A stretch of 64,000 nucleotides of DNA from Nocardioides sp. Root190 (GCF_001428565.1 NZ_LMIA01000007.1:62001-126000), one strand, 5' to 3'. Positions 49,502 to 59,144 are shown, counted from the first letter of the stretch. The notes: generated by a model not told the origin, from the sequence alone. A program made the numbers and translations.

Positions 49502-50332
49502 TCAGCCCCGGAAGGGGTCCGCGGGGTAGACGCCGAGCACCTTGATGTCGGTGGTGAAGAAGGTCAGCTCCTCCAGCGCCCGCTTGAGGTCCGGGTCGTC
49601 GGGGTGGCCGTCGACCTCGGCGAGGAACTGGGTCGCGGTGAAGTGGCCGCCGACCATGTAGCTCTCCAGCTTGGTCATGTTGATGCCGTTGGTGGCGAAG
49701 CCGCCGAGCGCCTTGTAGAGCGCGGCCGGGAGGTTGCGCACGTTGAAGACGAAGCTCGTCACGACCGGGCCGTTGCCCTGGGGTGCGGCGACGAAGTCGG
49801 GGGAGAGCAGCACGAACCGGGTGGTGTTGTGGTCCTCGTCCTCGATGTCCTCGCGGAGGATCTCCAGGCCGTAGATCTCGGCGGCCAGCGGCGGCGCGAT
49901 CGCGGCCTGCGTCGGGTCGCCGGCCTCGGCGACCTCCCGGGCAGCGCCCGCGGTGTCGCCGGAGATCAGTGGGGTGAGGCCGAGCTCGCGGATCACCTTG
50001 CGGCACTGGCCCAGCGCGTGGACGTGGCTGTGGACCGTGCGGATCGTGTCGACGCTCGCGCCCGGGTTGACCATCAGGTGGAACTGGATGCGCAGGAAGT
50101 GCTCGGCGATGATGTGCAGTCCCGAGTCGGGCAGGAAGTGGTGGATGTCGGCCACGCGTCCGGCGATCGAGTTGTCGATCGGGATCAGCGCGAGATCGCA
50201 GTCGCCACTGGCCACCGCTGCGAAGACGTCCTCGAAGGACGCGCACGGCACGGCCTCGGCATCGGGGTAGTTCTGTTTGCACACGATGTGCGAGTTGGCG
50301 CCGGGTTCCCCCTGGTACGCGATGCGGGCCAT
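49502..50332 (-). CDS. pheA: Prephenate dehydratase
   Basis: 276 residues. It converts prephenate to phenylpyruvate in phenylalanine synthesis. It begins RIAYQGEPGANSH. IPIDNSIAGRVADIHHFL (~50-67) is the substrate-binding region and NTTRFVLLS near 168-176 is the catalytic TRF motif. The C-terminal ACT domain is the phenylalanine-feedback site (VRNLPAALYKALGGFATNGINMTKLES, in pieces). Stand-alone form without chorismate mutase, as in other actinobacteria. TAGCCT is 6 nt before ATG 50332. Confidence 0.95.
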   Translation of the reverse strand: MARIAYQGEPGANSHIVCKQNYPDAEAVPCASFEDVFAAVASGDCDLALIPIDNSIAGRVADIHHFLPDSGLHIIAEHFLRIQFHLMVNPGASVDTIRTVHSHVHALGQCRKVIRELGLTPLISGDTAGAAREVAEAGDPTQAAIAPPLAAEIYGLEILREDIEDEDHNTTRFVLLSPDFVAAPQGNGPVVTSFVFNVRNLPAALYKALGGFATNGINMTKLESYMVGGHFTATQFLAEVDGHPDDPDLKRALEELTFFTTDIKVLGVYPADPFRG

Positions 50333-50413
50333 GGCGCAAGGCTAGACCCCGGCGCGTGCGGCGCGTGCGGCGCGTGCGGGCCGGACGGGCCGTTGCTGAT
50401 CTAGTGTCGACGC

Positions 50414-50812
50414 ATGGCCATCGCTCTCGCGCTCCTCGCCCTGCTCGTGGCCGTGGCCGCCCTCGTGGTGGCGCTCCGCTCCGGCGCAGACCGCTCCCGG
50501 TCGGCGAGTGACGACCTGCCCGCCGACGCCGCCGGACTGCGGCGCGAGGTCGCTGCCCTGCGCGCCGAGGCGGCCGGTGCGCTGCGCCACCTGGCAGTGG
50601 TCCGCTACGACGCCTTCGACGAGATGGGAGGACGCCTCTCCTGGTCCCTCGCGCTGCTCGACGACGCCGGCAACGGCGTCGTCCTCACCTCGATCCGCGG
50701 CCGCAACGAGGCCCGCACCTATGCCAAGTCGATCAGCGACTGGGCCGGGGAGCAGGAGCTGTCACCCGAGGAGTCCGAGGCCGTCGCGCACGCGCGGCTC
50801 GCACGCACCTGA
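50414..50812 (+). CDS. DUF4446-family protein
   Basis: 132 residues. One N-terminal membrane helix (ALALLALLVAVAALVVALRS) is followed by a short coiled region and a conserved domain with VVRYDAFDEMGGRLSWSLALLD and GVVLTSIRGRNEARTYAKSI. This matches DUF4446, function unknown. TAGTGT (50402-50407) is 6 nt before the ATG, a leaderless promoter. Confidence 0.9.
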   Translation: MAIALALLALLVAVAALVVALRSGADRSRSASDDLPADAAGLRREVAALRAEAAGALRHLAVVRYDAFDEMGGRLSWSLALLDDAGNGVVLTSIRGRNEARTYAKSISDWAGEQELSPEESEAVAHARLART

Positions 50813-50838
50813 GGCGGGCGGCTGGCTGGATCAGGGCC

Positions 50839-50903
50839 GGCGCGCACCAAGCGGATTCGGGTCGCACTTGGCGATTCTGCCCCGAATTCGCTTGGTGCGC
50901 GCC
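50839..50903. terminator. 23-bp inverted repeat between convergent genes
   Basis: Arms 50839-50861 and 50881-50903 are complementary over 23 bp with one mismatch (each contains GCACCAAGC or its complement) and a 19-nt loop. Position between convergent genes suggests a bidirectional terminator. Confidence 0.75.
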
Positions 50904-50918
50904 GAGCCGGAGGCGGGA

Positions 50919-52523
50919 TCAGGCCGTCCGCGGCACCCGCACCAGCACGCGGCCGTGGATGCACTCCATCGACAACCCGGTGCCGGGGCCGATCGTGTCG
51001 CCGTCCAGCTGGCGGGGCACATCGCCCGACGCGCGTACGACGACCTTGCGGCCCGTCATCCGGGTCACCGACTCGCCGGCGTTGTTCTCCCGGCGCGTCA
51101 CCACACGCAGGACGAGCGGGATCCAGCTGACGAAACGGCGCGGGTAGAGCAGCACGACGTCGAGCTGGCCGTCGTCGATCGCGGCGTCGGGGAGCAGCAC
51201 CATGCCGCCCTGCAGGCTGCCCACGTTGCCGATCACGCAGGTCCGCGCGCGGTGCTTGGTGAAGGGCATGTCGTCGATCGAGATCTCGAGCTTCATCGCC
51301 GGGAACATCAGCGCCTTGAGGCCGGACAGGACGTAGGCCAGCCAGCCGACCTTCTTCTTGATGTCCTCGTTGACGCCCTCCATGATCGCGGCATCGAAGC
51401 CCATCCCGGCCATGACCAGGAAGTGGGTCGGCTCGAGGCCGTCGCCCTCGGCGGAGACGATGTCGATGGCTCGGTCCTGCCCGGTCAGCGCGATGTCGAT
51501 CGCCGCCCGGATGAACAGCGGGATCTCGAGGTTGCGGGCGAGCAGGTTGCCCGTGCCGGCGGGTACGACGCCGACCGGGATCCCCGTGCCCGCGAGCTCG
51601 GCGCACACCTCGCGCACGGTGCCGTCGCCGCCGCAGACGATGACGAGGTCCGCCCCGTCGACGGCCGCCTGGTAGGCCTGGCCGGTGCCGGAGTCCTCGA
51701 CGGTGGTGAGGTGCCAGCGCGGCTCGTTCCAGCCGGACTCGGCGGCCATCGTCGACACCATCGCCTGGAACTGCTCGACCGACTCGACCTTGATCGGGTT
51801 GAGCACGACCGCGAGGTCGCGGCGTGACCCGTACGGCTCGGGCAGGGGATCCGACTTGAGGGCGTGGCTGCGGGGCAGCGGGTTGTAGACGGCGATGCCG
51901 AGGAGCAGGACGCCGACGCCGAGCAGGAAGCCTCCGACGACGTCGCTGGGGTAGTGGCGCCCGAGCAGGATCCGGTCGGCGGCGACGAGGAGGAAGACCA
52001 GCACCGCGGCCGTCCCGATCAGGCGGCGGATGCCGGAACGGCGTACCAGCATCATCACGAGCAGGATCACCAGGCCGCTGAATGCCGCGACGGCCGAGGT
52101 GTGGCCGGAGGGGAAGGCGTTGGAGTGCAGGAAGTACTCCGGGTCCTGCCAGACCGGCCGGCCGCGGCCGACCAGCACCTTGGTGAGGTAGGTCAGGAGC
52201 GAGGTGGCGGCCATGACGCCGACGACGAGGAAGGCCGCGCGGCGGTGGCCCTTGACGTACATCACGACCGCGAAGACAGCCGTGATCGCGGTCATGCCGA
52301 TCGTGCCGAAGACCAGCTCGATCGCGCGGAGGGGGTGTTCGAGCCAGCCGCCCTGGTCGGCGGCCCAGGCCCGGGCGTCGGCGCCTTCGCGGTCGAGATC
52401 GATCACCCACGACCAGTCGGCGGCGACGGCGGAGGCCACCGCGCCGAACAGCGCGAGGAGGATCAGCGAGGCCAGCAGCGGAGTCCGGCGAGGTCGGTCG
52501 AGCACCAATGGAGAATAGGACAC
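50919..52523 (-). CDS. PAP2 phosphatase fused to diacylglycerol/sphingosine-kinase-like domain
   Basis: 534 residues from GTG 52523. The N-terminal half is a membrane PAP2 phosphatase with its three motifs (KVLVGRGRP, PSGHTS, and RILLGRHYPSD), plus five to six helices. The C-terminal half (~235-534) is a lipid-kinase catalytic domain beginning AVVLNPIKVES, with the ATP loop CGGDGTVREV and PAGTGNLLARNL. One protein therefore carries an enzyme that removes a lipid phosphate and one that adds it, on opposite sides of the membrane by the usual topology. It may act in lipid recycling across the membrane (inference). Substrate unknown. Confidence 0.92.
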   Translation of the reverse strand: MSYSPLVLDRPRRTPLLASLILLALFGAVASAVAADWSWVIDLDREGADARAWAADQGGWLEHPLRAIELVFGTIGMTAITAVFAVVMYVKGHRRAAFLVVGVMAATSLLTYLTKVLVGRGRPVWQDPEYFLHSNAFPSGHTSAVAAFSGLVILLVMMLVRRSGIRRLIGTAAVLVFLLVAADRILLGRHYPSDVVGGFLLGVGVLLLGIAVYNPLPRSHALKSDPLPEPYGSRRDLAVVLNPIKVESVEQFQAMVSTMAAESGWNEPRWHLTTVEDSGTGQAYQAAVDGADLVIVCGGDGTVREVCAELAGTGIPVGVVPAGTGNLLARNLEIPLFIRAAIDIALTGQDRAIDIVSAEGDGLEPTHFLVMAGMGFDAAIMEGVNEDIKKKVGWLAYVLSGLKALMFPAMKLEISIDDMPFTKHRARTCVIGNVGSLQGGMVLLPDAAIDDGQLDVVLLYPRRFVSWIPLVLRVVTRRENNAGESVTRMTGRKVVVRASGDVPRQLDGDTIGPGTGLSMECIHGRVLVRVPRTA

Positions 52524-52580
52524 CGTGTCGCAGGTGCGGCACTGCGCGCGGGCGCTGGTGGCCCTCGCTACCGTCGAGTC

Positions 52581-53576
52581 ATGGCTGCACCGACCTCCAC
52601 GCCCGCGCCGCGCCGCCTCGGCCGCTCCGGTCTCGTCGTCTCCGCGATCGGCCTCGGCTGCAACAACCTCGGGCGGCCCGGGGCCGCGACCGAGTCCCAG
52701 GAGGGCAGCGACCGCGTCGTCGCGGCAGCCCTCGACGCGGGGATCACGCTCTTCGACGTCGCCGACACCTACGGCGCCACCCCCGGCCTCGCGGAGGAGC
52801 GGCTCGGCAAGGCGCTCGGCTCACGGCGCAGCGACATCGTGCTCGCCACGAAGTTCGGCATGGACATGGGCGGCGTGAACGGCCCCGACTTCGGTGCCCG
52901 CGGCTCGCGCCGCTACGTCCGCACCGCCGTCGAGGCGTCGCTGCGTCGCCTCGGCACCGACTGGATCGACCTCTACCAGTTCCACACCCCCGACCCGGCC
53001 ACCCCGATCGAGGAGACCCTCTCCGCCCTCGACGACCTGATCCGCGAGGGCAAGGTGCGCTACGTCGGGCACTCGAACCGGGCGGGCTGGCAGATCGCCG
53101 AGGCGGAGTACGTCGCCCGCGCGCTCGGGACCGAGCGGTTCATCTCTGCCCAGAACCACTACAACCTCACCGACCGGCTCGCCGAGCTCGAGGTCCTGCC
53201 CGCCGCTCGCGCCTACGACCTCGGTGTCCTGCCGTACTTCCCCCTCGCCAACGGCCTGCTCACCGGCAAGTACGCCACCGGCGTGGCCCCCGAGGGCTCC
53301 CGCCTCACCCGCTCGCGCCAGCACCTGCTCGAGGACGCCGTGTCCGCGCCGCTGCAGGCCTACTCCTCCTTCGCCCGCTCCCGCGGTGTCTCGGAGGTGA
53401 GCGTCGCGATCGGCTGGCTCCTCGCGCAGCAGCCCGTCACCTCCGTCATCGCCGGCGCCACCTCCGTGGAGCAGGTCGCTGCCAATGCCGCTGCCGACGC
53501 GTGGGTGCCGAGCGCCGAGGACCTGGCCGAGCTGGACCGGATCTTCCCGGCGCCGGAGCCGATCTCCCCGTTCTGA
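52581..53576 (+). CDS. Aldo/keto reductase
   Basis: 331 residues. A TIM-barrel NADPH-dependent reductase. The family signatures are [19 protein letters not shown] at the N-terminus, FDVADTYG (catalytic Asp and Tyr), ATKFG (Lys), and [10 protein letters not shown] (His). C-terminal cofactor residues follow ([11 protein letters not shown]). Substrate unknown; related proteins reduce a range of aldehydes. TACCGT (52569-52574) ends 6 nt before ATG 52581. A perfect 8-bp hairpin follows the stop codon. Confidence 0.93.
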   Translation: MAAPTSTPAPRRLGRSGLVVSAIGLGCNNLGRPGAATESQEGSDRVVAAALDAGITLFDVADTYGATPGLAEERLGKALGSRRSDIVLATKFGMDMGGVNGPDFGARGSRRYVRTAVEASLRRLGTDWIDLYQFHTPDPATPIEETLSALDDLIREGKVRYVGHSNRAGWQIAEAEYVARALGTERFISAQNHYNLTDRLAELEVLPAARAYDLGVLPYFPLANGLLTGKYATGVAPEGSRLTRSRQHLLEDAVSAPLQAYSSFARSRGVSEVSVAIGWLLAQQPVTSVIAGATSVEQVAANAAADAWVPSAEDLAELDRIFPAPEPISPF

Positions 53577-53580
53577 GGGA

Positions 53581-53601
53581 GTGCATGGGGGATCCATGCA
53601 C
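53581..53601 (+). terminator. Small hairpin after the aldo/keto reductase gene
   Basis: GTGCATGG (53581-53588) and CCATGCAC (53594-53601) form a perfect 8-bp stem with a 5-nt loop, four bases after the stop codon; no T-run. Confidence 0.5.
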
Positions 53602-53658
53602 CCGGGCACGACCAAACCGATGCGCGCCGGCCACCCCTCGCCGGATAGCCTGAGCGAC

Positions 53659-54969
53659 ATGATCGACCCGCGCATCCTCCGTGACGAGCCCGACCGCATC
53701 CGCGCCTCGCAGGCCAAGCGCGGTGCGTCTGCCGACGTGGTCGACCGGGCGCTGGAGGCCGACGCCGTACGACGGGCCGCCATCTCCACGTTCGAGGAGA
53801 AGCGCGCCGCCCAGAAGGTCTTCGGCAAGCAGGTCGCGCAGGCCTCCGGCGAGGAGAAGCAGGCCCTGCTCGCGCAGGTCAAGGAGCTCTCGGCCCAGGT
53901 CAAGGAGCTGGAGGCCGCGCAGACGGCCTCCGACGAGGAGTGGACCGCCTCGCTCAAGGCGATCCCCAACGTGGTCGCCGAGCAGACCCCGCCCGGCGGC
54001 GAGGACGACTTCGTCGTGCTGGAGGAGGTCGGCACCCCGCGCGACTTCGCGGCCGAGGGCTTCGAGCCCCGCGACCACATCGAGCTCGGACGGATGCTCG
54101 GCGCGATCGACCTGGAGCGCGGCGCGAAGGTCAGCGGCAGCCGTTTCTACTTCCTCACCGGGATCGGCGCCCAGCTGGAGCTGGCGCTGGTCAACCTCGC
54201 GATGGACCAGGCCCGCACGGCGGGGTTCACGCAGGTCATCGCGCCGTCGCTGGTCCGCCGCGAGGCGATGGAGGGCACCGGCTACCTCGACCAGGGTGGC
54301 GGCGAGGACATCTACCGGATCGAGGGCGAGGAGATGTACCTCGTCGGGACCTCCGAGGTGCCGATGGCGGCGTACCACTCCAAGGAGATCCTCGACGGCG
54401 CCTCGTTGCCCCGCCGGTACGCCTCGTTCAGCCCGTGCTTCCGCAAGGAGGCCGGCTCGCACGGCAAGGACACCAAGGGCATCATCCGGGTCCACTGGTT
54501 CGACAAGGTGGAGATGTTCGTCTACACCACGCTCGAGGACGCCGCCGCCGAGCACGAACGCCTGCTCGGGTGGGAGAAGGAGTTCCTCGGCAAGCTCGAG
54601 CTCGCCTACCGCGTCGTCGACATCGCCGCTGGTGACCTCGGGGCCAGCGCGATCCGCAAGTTCGACTGCGAGGCGTGGATCCCGACCCAGGGCAAGTACC
54701 GCGAGCTCACCTCGACCTCCAACTGCACCGACTTCCAGACCCGGCGCCTCGACACCCGCGGCCGGTTCCCTGCGACGGGCTCCGCGACGGGCTCGGGCCA
54801 GGGGGAGATCCGTCCGGTCGCCACGCTCAACGGCACGCTGACCGCGATCACCCGCACGATCGTGGCGCTGCTCGAGACCCACCAGCAGGCCGACGGCTCG
54901 ATCCGGGTCCCGGCTGCGCTGCAGCCGTACCTCGGCGGCCTGGAGTTCCTGAAGCCGATCGGCGCCTGA
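53659..54969 (+). CDS. serS: Seryl-tRNA synthetase
   Basis: 436 residues. It charges tRNA-Ser. The N-terminal ~110 residues are the antiparallel coiled-coil arm ([11 protein letters not shown], then [15 protein letters not shown]) that clasps the long arm of tRNA-Ser. The class II core has motif 2 ([21 protein letters not shown], in two pieces) and motif 3 ([22 protein letters not shown]). A short Ser/Thr-Gly insert ([14 protein letters not shown]) sits before motif 3. TAGCCT is 7 nt before the ATG. Two tRNA-Ser genes lie 6-7 kb downstream. The HAD gene follows after 1 bp. Confidence 0.97.
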   Translation: MIDPRILRDEPDRIRASQAKRGASADVVDRALEADAVRRAAISTFEEKRAAQKVFGKQVAQASGEEKQALLAQVKELSAQVKELEAAQTASDEEWTASLKAIPNVVAEQTPPGGEDDFVVLEEVGTPRDFAAEGFEPRDHIELGRMLGAIDLERGAKVSGSRFYFLTGIGAQLELALVNLAMDQARTAGFTQVIAPSLVRREAMEGTGYLDQGGGEDIYRIEGEEMYLVGTSEVPMAAYHSKEILDGASLPRRYASFSPCFRKEAGSHGKDTKGIIRVHWFDKVEMFVYTTLEDAAAEHERLLGWEKEFLGKLELAYRVVDIAAGDLGASAIRKFDCEAWIPTQGKYRELTSTSNCTDFQTRRLDTRGRFPATGSATGSGQGEIRPVATLNGTLTAITRTIVALLETHQQADGSIRVPAALQPYLGGLEFLKPIGA

Positions 54970-54970
54970 G

Positions 54971-55837
54971 GTGTCCGCCCAGCCCATGACGCCCGAACGG
55001 CCGCCGCGCCTGGTCGCGCTCGACATCGACGGCACCCTGCTCCGCTGGGTCACCGGCCTCGGCATGAGCCACGAGGAGGTGACCCCGGCCGTCCACGACG
55101 CCGTCCAGCGGGTCCTCGACGCCGGCGCCCACGTGGTGCTGTCCTCGGGTCGGGCGATGCACAACATGACCAGCGTCGCCGACATGCTCGACCTGCACGG
55201 CCACGGCGACCAGATCTGGATCGTCGCCGCGAACGGTGCGGTCGTCCTGCGCTACCCGCCCGCCGAGGTCGTCCACGAGGTGACGTTCGACGCGGCCCCC
55301 GCCGTCGCGGCCGTCCTCGCCGAGCACCCCAACGCCCTCGTCGCCGTCGAGGAGCGCGGTGTCGGCTACCTCGTCTCCGCGCCCTTCCCCGACGGTGAGC
55401 TCGGCGGGACGACCACCATCGCCGAGGTCGCCGACATGGTCGGTCAGCCGGTCAGCCGCGTGATCATCCGCGACCCCGATGCCACCGCCGAGGACTTCGT
55501 CGACCTGGCCAGCCGCCTGGGCCTGCACGGCACCGACTACATCGTCGGCTGGACCGCGTGGCTCGACCTGGCGCCGGTGGGCGTGTCCAAGGCCTCCGGG
55601 CTCGAGTACGTCGCCCAGCAGCTCGGCATCGACCGGGCGGACGTGCTGGCCATCGGTGACGGACGCAACGACATCGAGATGCTGGAGTGGGCCGGACGTG
55701 GCGTCGCGATGGGTCAGTCGGTCGACGAGGTCAAGGCCGTCGCCGACGACGTGACCGCCTCGGTCGACGAGGACGGCGCCGCCGTGGAGCTCGGCCGCTG
55801 GTTCCCGGCGCCCGGATCTGGTGGGATGGACGGGTGA
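54971..55837 (+). CDS. HAD-family hydrolase (Cof type)
   Basis: 288 residues from GTG 54971. Motif I is LDIDGTLLRW (Asp nucleophile), motif II is LSSGRAMHNM, and motifs III and IV are the Lys in GVSKASGLE and AIGDGRNDIEML. The cap between is the Cof/type IIB kind, so it probably dephosphorylates a sugar phosphate or flavin-type metabolite. It starts one base after serS, so it is cotranscribed. The stop overlaps the start of the next gene (GTGA). Confidence 0.92.
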   Translation: MSAQPMTPERPPRLVALDIDGTLLRWVTGLGMSHEEVTPAVHDAVQRVLDAGAHVVLSSGRAMHNMTSVADMLDLHGHGDQIWIVAANGAVVLRYPPAEVVHEVTFDAAPAVAAVLAEHPNALVAVEERGVGYLVSAPFPDGELGGTTTIAEVADMVGQPVSRVIIRDPDATAEDFVDLASRLGLHGTDYIVGWTAWLDLAPVGVSKASGLEYVAQQLGIDRADVLAIGDGRNDIEMLEWAGRGVAMGQSVDEVKAVADDVTASVDEDGAAVELGRWFPAPGSGGMDG

Positions 55838-56508
55838 GGCCTGCTCCCCGTCGTCGTCCGGTCGCGCTCGCCGCCCTCGTGGCGGCTGCGGCGATGCTGT
55901 CGCTGCCCGTGGCTGCGGCCACGACCACGGCCGCGTCGGCTGCGACGACCGGTCCTGGCGGTACGCCGGTCCGGACGAGCTCGATCCCCGCTGCCTGCGG
56001 GATGCTCGACCTCGAGGACGACGACGCCGTCGTCGCGAACGCTGCTGACACCGATGACGTCTTCATCGGTCGGGTGGTCGAGCTGGCGCCGGCAGGCACC
56101 CCGGCCGAGCCGATCGCACACGGAGTGCTGGTCGAGGACGCCCTGACCGGCGACCTGCGCCCCGGCGAGCCGGTCCGGATCATCTTCACCGCCGCCGGTG
56201 CGGAGCCGACCCAGCTGCGGGTCAACCAGACCTATCTCTTCTTCACGCGCGGCGAGGCCGGCGCGCTGCAGTCCGACGGCTGCAACGGCTTCGCCTCGGC
56301 CCGCCTGCTCGACGCGACCCGGGTCGAGGAGCTCCGCGAGGCGCTGGCGCCCGTGGAGGAACCCCCGGGCGTCGTACTCTCCGAGCCGGAGGGTGGGTCC
56401 GACGACCCGCCCGAGCTGGGTCGCCTGCTCGCACCGGGCGCTGCGATCACCCTCATCGGCGTGCTCGGACTGGTGCTGATCTCCCGCGTGGGTCGCCAGC
56501 GCCGCTGA
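55834..56508 (+). CDS. Secreted/membrane protein of unknown function
   Basis: 224 residues. The N-terminal signal peptide (RPVALAALVAAAAMLSLPVA) is followed by an Ala/Thr linker. The small beta domain has a Cys pair (AACGML and DGCNGF), VFIGRVVELAP and VRIIFTAAG. The C-terminus is a membrane helix (GAAITLIGVLGLVLISRV) and RQRR tail. The layout resembles secreted tissue-inhibitor-like or adhesive proteins with a membrane anchor, but no family is claimed. GTG 55834 overlaps the HAD stop. A short hairpin (56504-56520) follows. Confidence 0.83.
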   Translation: MRPAPRRRPVALAALVAAAAMLSLPVAAATTTAASAATTGPGGTPVRTSSIPAACGMLDLEDDDAVVANAADTDDVFIGRVVELAPAGTPAEPIAHGVLVEDALTGDLRPGEPVRIIFTAAGAEPTQLRVNQTYLFFTRGEAGALQSDGCNGFASARLLDATRVEELREALAPVEEPPGVVLSEPEGGSDDPPELGRLLAPGAAITLIGVLGLVLISRVGRQRR

Positions 56509-56523
56509 CCCGCAGTCAGCAGG

Positions 56524-57099
56524 TCAGAGGTACATCCCGCCCGAGCGGGGCTCCTCAGAGCCCTCCTGCTCCGGCGCCATCCCGGGGCCACCCTGGCCAC
56601 CCTGGCCAGCGGGGCCACCCGGACCCATCGGCATCCCCGGCGGCAGCGCCTTGCGGATCTGCTCGAACTGGGCACGCGCGGCCATCTGCTGGGCGTAGAT
56701 CGCGGTCTGGATGCCGTGGAACAGGCCCTCCAGCCAACCGACCAGCTGGGCCTGCGCGATGCGCAGCTCCGCCTCGGAGGGCGTGACGTCCTCGGAGAAC
56801 GGCAGCGAGAGGCGCTCGAGCTCCTCGACCAGTTCCGGGGCCAGGCCCTGCTCGAGCTCGGCGATCGAGGAACGGTGGATCGCGGCAAGACGGCTGCGGC
56901 TCGCCTCGTCGAGAGGCGCCGCCTTCACCTCCTCGAGGAGCTGGCGGATCATGCTGCCGATCCGCATCACCTTCGCCGGCTGCTCGACCAGGTCGGTCAG
57001 CCCGCGCTCCGGCTCCTCGTCGTGGTCCACGGGGGCGGCGCCCACCGGCGCTCCGTCGGGTCCCACGACCACGACCTGCTCGTCGGCGTTCTCGTTCAT
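56524..57099 (-). CDS. bpa: Bacterial proteasome activator Bpa/PafE
   Basis: 191 residues. It is an ATP-independent ring that opens the actinobacterial 20S proteasome gate. The helical core runs from about residue 40 (KVMRIGSMIRQLLEEVKAAPLDEASR) to about 160 (AAIYAQQMAARAQFEQIRKA region). A Gly/Pro-rich linker follows. The C-terminus is GMYL, the gate-opening tail (HbYX-like; the mycobacterial protein ends GQYL). This mark plus the length identify the family. GGAGGA precedes ATG 57099. The proteasome genes prcA/prcB are not in the window. Confidence 0.92.
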   Translation of the reverse strand: MNENADEQVVVVGPDGAPVGAAPVDHDEEPERGLTDLVEQPAKVMRIGSMIRQLLEEVKAAPLDEASRSRLAAIHRSSIAELEQGLAPELVEELERLSLPFSEDVTPSEAELRIAQAQLVGWLEGLFHGIQTAIYAQQMAARAQFEQIRKALPPGMPMGPGGPAGQGGQGGPGMAPEQEGSEEPRSGGMYL

Positions 57100-57125
57100 G
57101 TCCTCCAACCTAGCCAACGGCCCGA

Positions 57126-58103
57126 TCAGGGGGTCAGCAGGACCTTGCCGACGTTGTCGCCCGACTCCAGCAGCCGGTGGGCGTCGCCGACCTGGTCCAG
57201 GGGCAGGACCGCCGAGACGACCGGGGTGATCGACCCGTCGGCGATCAGCGGCCAGACGTGCTCGACGACCGATGCGCAGATGCTGGCCTTGCTGTCGGCC
57301 GGCCGCCCACGCAGCGAGGTCGCGATGACCGCGCCGCGCTTGGCGAGGAGCTGGCCGATGTTGAGCTCGGCCTTCGCGCCGCCCTGGAGGCCGATGATGA
57401 CCAGGCGTCCCTCGTCGGCGAGTACGTCGACGTTGCGGGCGAGGTACTTGCCGCCCATGTTGTCCAGGACCACGTCAGCACCGCGGCCGTCGGTCGCGGC
57501 CCGGACGACCTCGACGAAGTCCTCGTCGCGGTAGTTGATCGCGGTCTCGGCACCGAGCTCGCGGCAGCGCTCGAGCTTGTCGGCGCTCCCGGCGGTGGTG
57601 AACACGCGGGCGCCGGACCGCGCGGCCAGCTGGATCGCGAAGGTACCGATGCCACCGGCGCCGCCGTGGACCACCACGACCTCCTCGGGCCGCAGCCCGG
57701 CGACCATGAAGACGTTCGACCACACGGTGCAGGCCACCTCGGGGATCCCGGCGGCGGTGACCAGGTCGATCCCGTCGGGGATCGGCATGACCTGACCCGC
57801 CGGGACCGCGACGAGACTGGCGTAGCCGCCGCCCGCCAGCAGCGCGCAGACCTGATCGCCGACGGCCCACGAGGTGACGCCCGCGCCGACGGCGGCGATC
57901 GTGCCACTGCACTCGAGCCCGATCACCTCGGACGCACCCGGCGGCGGTGGGTAGAACCCCTGCCGCTGGAGCAGGTCGGCCCGGTTCACCGCCGTCGCGG
58001 CGACCTCGATCAGGACCTCTCCGGGCCCGGCGACCGGGTCCGGCACCTCGCTGACGACGAGGGTCTCGGGGCCACCGGGGCTGGTCTGGGTGACGGCGCG
58101 CAT
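57126..58103 (-). CDS. NAD(P)H-quinone oxidoreductase (zinc-free MDR family)
   Basis: 325 residues. The medium-chain dehydrogenase fold begins RAVTQTSPGGPETLVVSEVP. VLIEVAATAVNRADLLQRQG near 29-48 is the quinone-reductase pattern. The NADPH loop is VHGGAGGIGTFAIQLA near 145-160. The zinc-ligand Cys/His set of alcohol dehydrogenases is missing, as in QOR/PIG3 types. It reduces quinones one or two electrons at a time, in the cytoplasm. It has its own promoter region and no coupled neighbour. Confidence 0.92.
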   Translation of the reverse strand: MRAVTQTSPGGPETLVVSEVPDPVAGPGEVLIEVAATAVNRADLLQRQGFYPPPPGASEVIGLECSGTIAAVGAGVTSWAVGDQVCALLAGGGYASLVAVPAGQVMPIPDGIDLVTAAGIPEVACTVWSNVFMVAGLRPEEVVVVHGGAGGIGTFAIQLAARSGARVFTTAGSADKLERCRELGAETAINYRDEDFVEVVRAATDGRGADVVLDNMGGKYLARNVDVLADEGRLVIIGLQGGAKAELNIGQLLAKRGAVIATSLRGRPADSKASICASVVEHVWPLIADGSITPVVSAVLPLDQVGDAHRLLESGDNVGKVLLTP

Positions 58104-58155
58104 GCCGCCAGTCTGTCAGGCACCCGTTGGTCGCGTGGCCGCGCGACCCGGCCGC

Positions 58156-58488
58156 CTACGCGAGCGAGTCGGCGTCGCCGTACGCCGCGTCGGCGAGCTC
58201 GTCGATCTCCTCGATCTCGACGTCCTCGTCCTCGGCCGCAGGCGCACCCGCCGGCCGGTCCCACGACTCCGCGAGCCCCTGCGCCTTCGCGGCGAGCTTC
58301 TCGACCGCGTCCGGATCGGCCTCCTGCTCACCGGCCGCGAAGCCGAGCAGGAACGCCGTCACCGGTCCGGCAGCGGGATGGACGTTGTCGCGGGTGATCC
58401 CGGCGAGGTCCGCCAGCAGGGCCTCGTCGGCCTCGGCGTCGATGTCCAGGACATCGCACAACTCGTCGATCCAGTCGTGGAGGTTCAC
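58156..58488 (-). CDS. DUF6457 protein, partner of MobA
   Basis: 110 residues from GTG 58488 (NLHDWIDELCDVLDID at the start). A short helical protein ending in an acidic EDEDVEIEEIDE tail. It matches the DUF6457 family, often encoded beside molybdenum-cofactor genes, as here with MobA 68 bp upstream. Function unknown; probably a helper in cofactor handling (inference). The frame is open upstream but that part lies in the spacer. Confidence 0.83.
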   Translation of the reverse strand: MNLHDWIDELCDVLDIDAEADEALLADLAGITRDNVHPAAGPVTAFLLGFAAGEQEADPDAVEKLAAKAQGLAESWDRPAGAPAAEDEDVEIEEIDELADAAYGDADSLA

Positions 58489-58556
58489 CCGTCCAGAGTG
58501 ATCCTTCGATCCGGAACTGACAAGGCCCGCCGGCGTACTCCGTCGCCGACTGCTCC

Positions 58557-59144
58557 TCAGCGCCGCTCGGCCTCGGAGGCGAGGTCGCGCAGGTCGCTCC
58601 ACGTGTCGACGTCGCGGGCCTCGTCGCCGAGGGAGGGCACGGGCACCAGGTCGAGGGGGGCGAGCAGCGTGTGGATCGCGAGACCGTGCTGCGCCTCACG
58701 GTCCGGTCGTACGGCGTCGAGGCGAGCGGTCTCGACCACGAACGCGAGCTGTGAGCGCCCGTCCGGCCCGGTCAGCACCGCACCCTCGTGGCCGACGGCG
58801 GCCTCCTGCAGTCGGCGCACGGTCCACGACGTCAGGTGGGGCATGTCGACCGCGAGCACGAGCAGCGCTGGGAAGCGGCGCAGCAGCGAGTCGCGTCCGG
58901 TGAGCAGTCCCGCGGCGGGACCGCCGTGGCGTGGGTCCTCGCGGACGAAGGTGGCGGGGCGCTCGGTGGGGACCTGGTCGCCGACCACGACGACCTCGCC
59001 GGCGTCCACGACCGCGTCGAGGGCCCGGTCGAGCAGCGTTCGTCCGCCGAGCTCGATGGTGGCCTTGTCCACGCCGCCCAGGCGTGAGGCCTGCCCGCCG
59101 GCGAGCACGATGGCAGCGAATCCGGACAGTCCCAGCTCGATCAT
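58557..59144 (-). CDS. mobA: Molybdenum cofactor guanylyltransferase
   Basis: 195 residues. It attaches GMP to molybdopterin. The nucleotide-binding loop LAGGQASRLGGVDKA is at ~15-29 and the metal-binding Asp is in LAVDMPHL near 97-104. A shorter variant of the family (usual 190-200). The neighbouring DUF6457 gene supports cofactor synthesis. It overlaps nothing; it stands divergent from the nitrilase gene. Confidence 0.91.
   Translation of the reverse strand: MIELGLSGFAAIVLAGGQASRLGGVDKATIELGGRTLLDRALDAVVDAGEVVVVGDQVPTERPATFVREDPRHGGPAAGLLTGRDSLLRRFPALLVLAVDMPHLTSWTVRRLQEAAVGHEGAVLTGPDGRSQLAFVVETARLDAVRPDREAQHGLAIHTLLAPLDLVPVPSLGDEARDVDTWSDLRDLASEAERR

Noticed and set aside
53602..53658. 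Possible T-box or other riboswitch before serS
   Set aside because: The gap from the reductase gene is too short, and a -10 box lies 7 nt before the start, leaving no room for a leader RNA.
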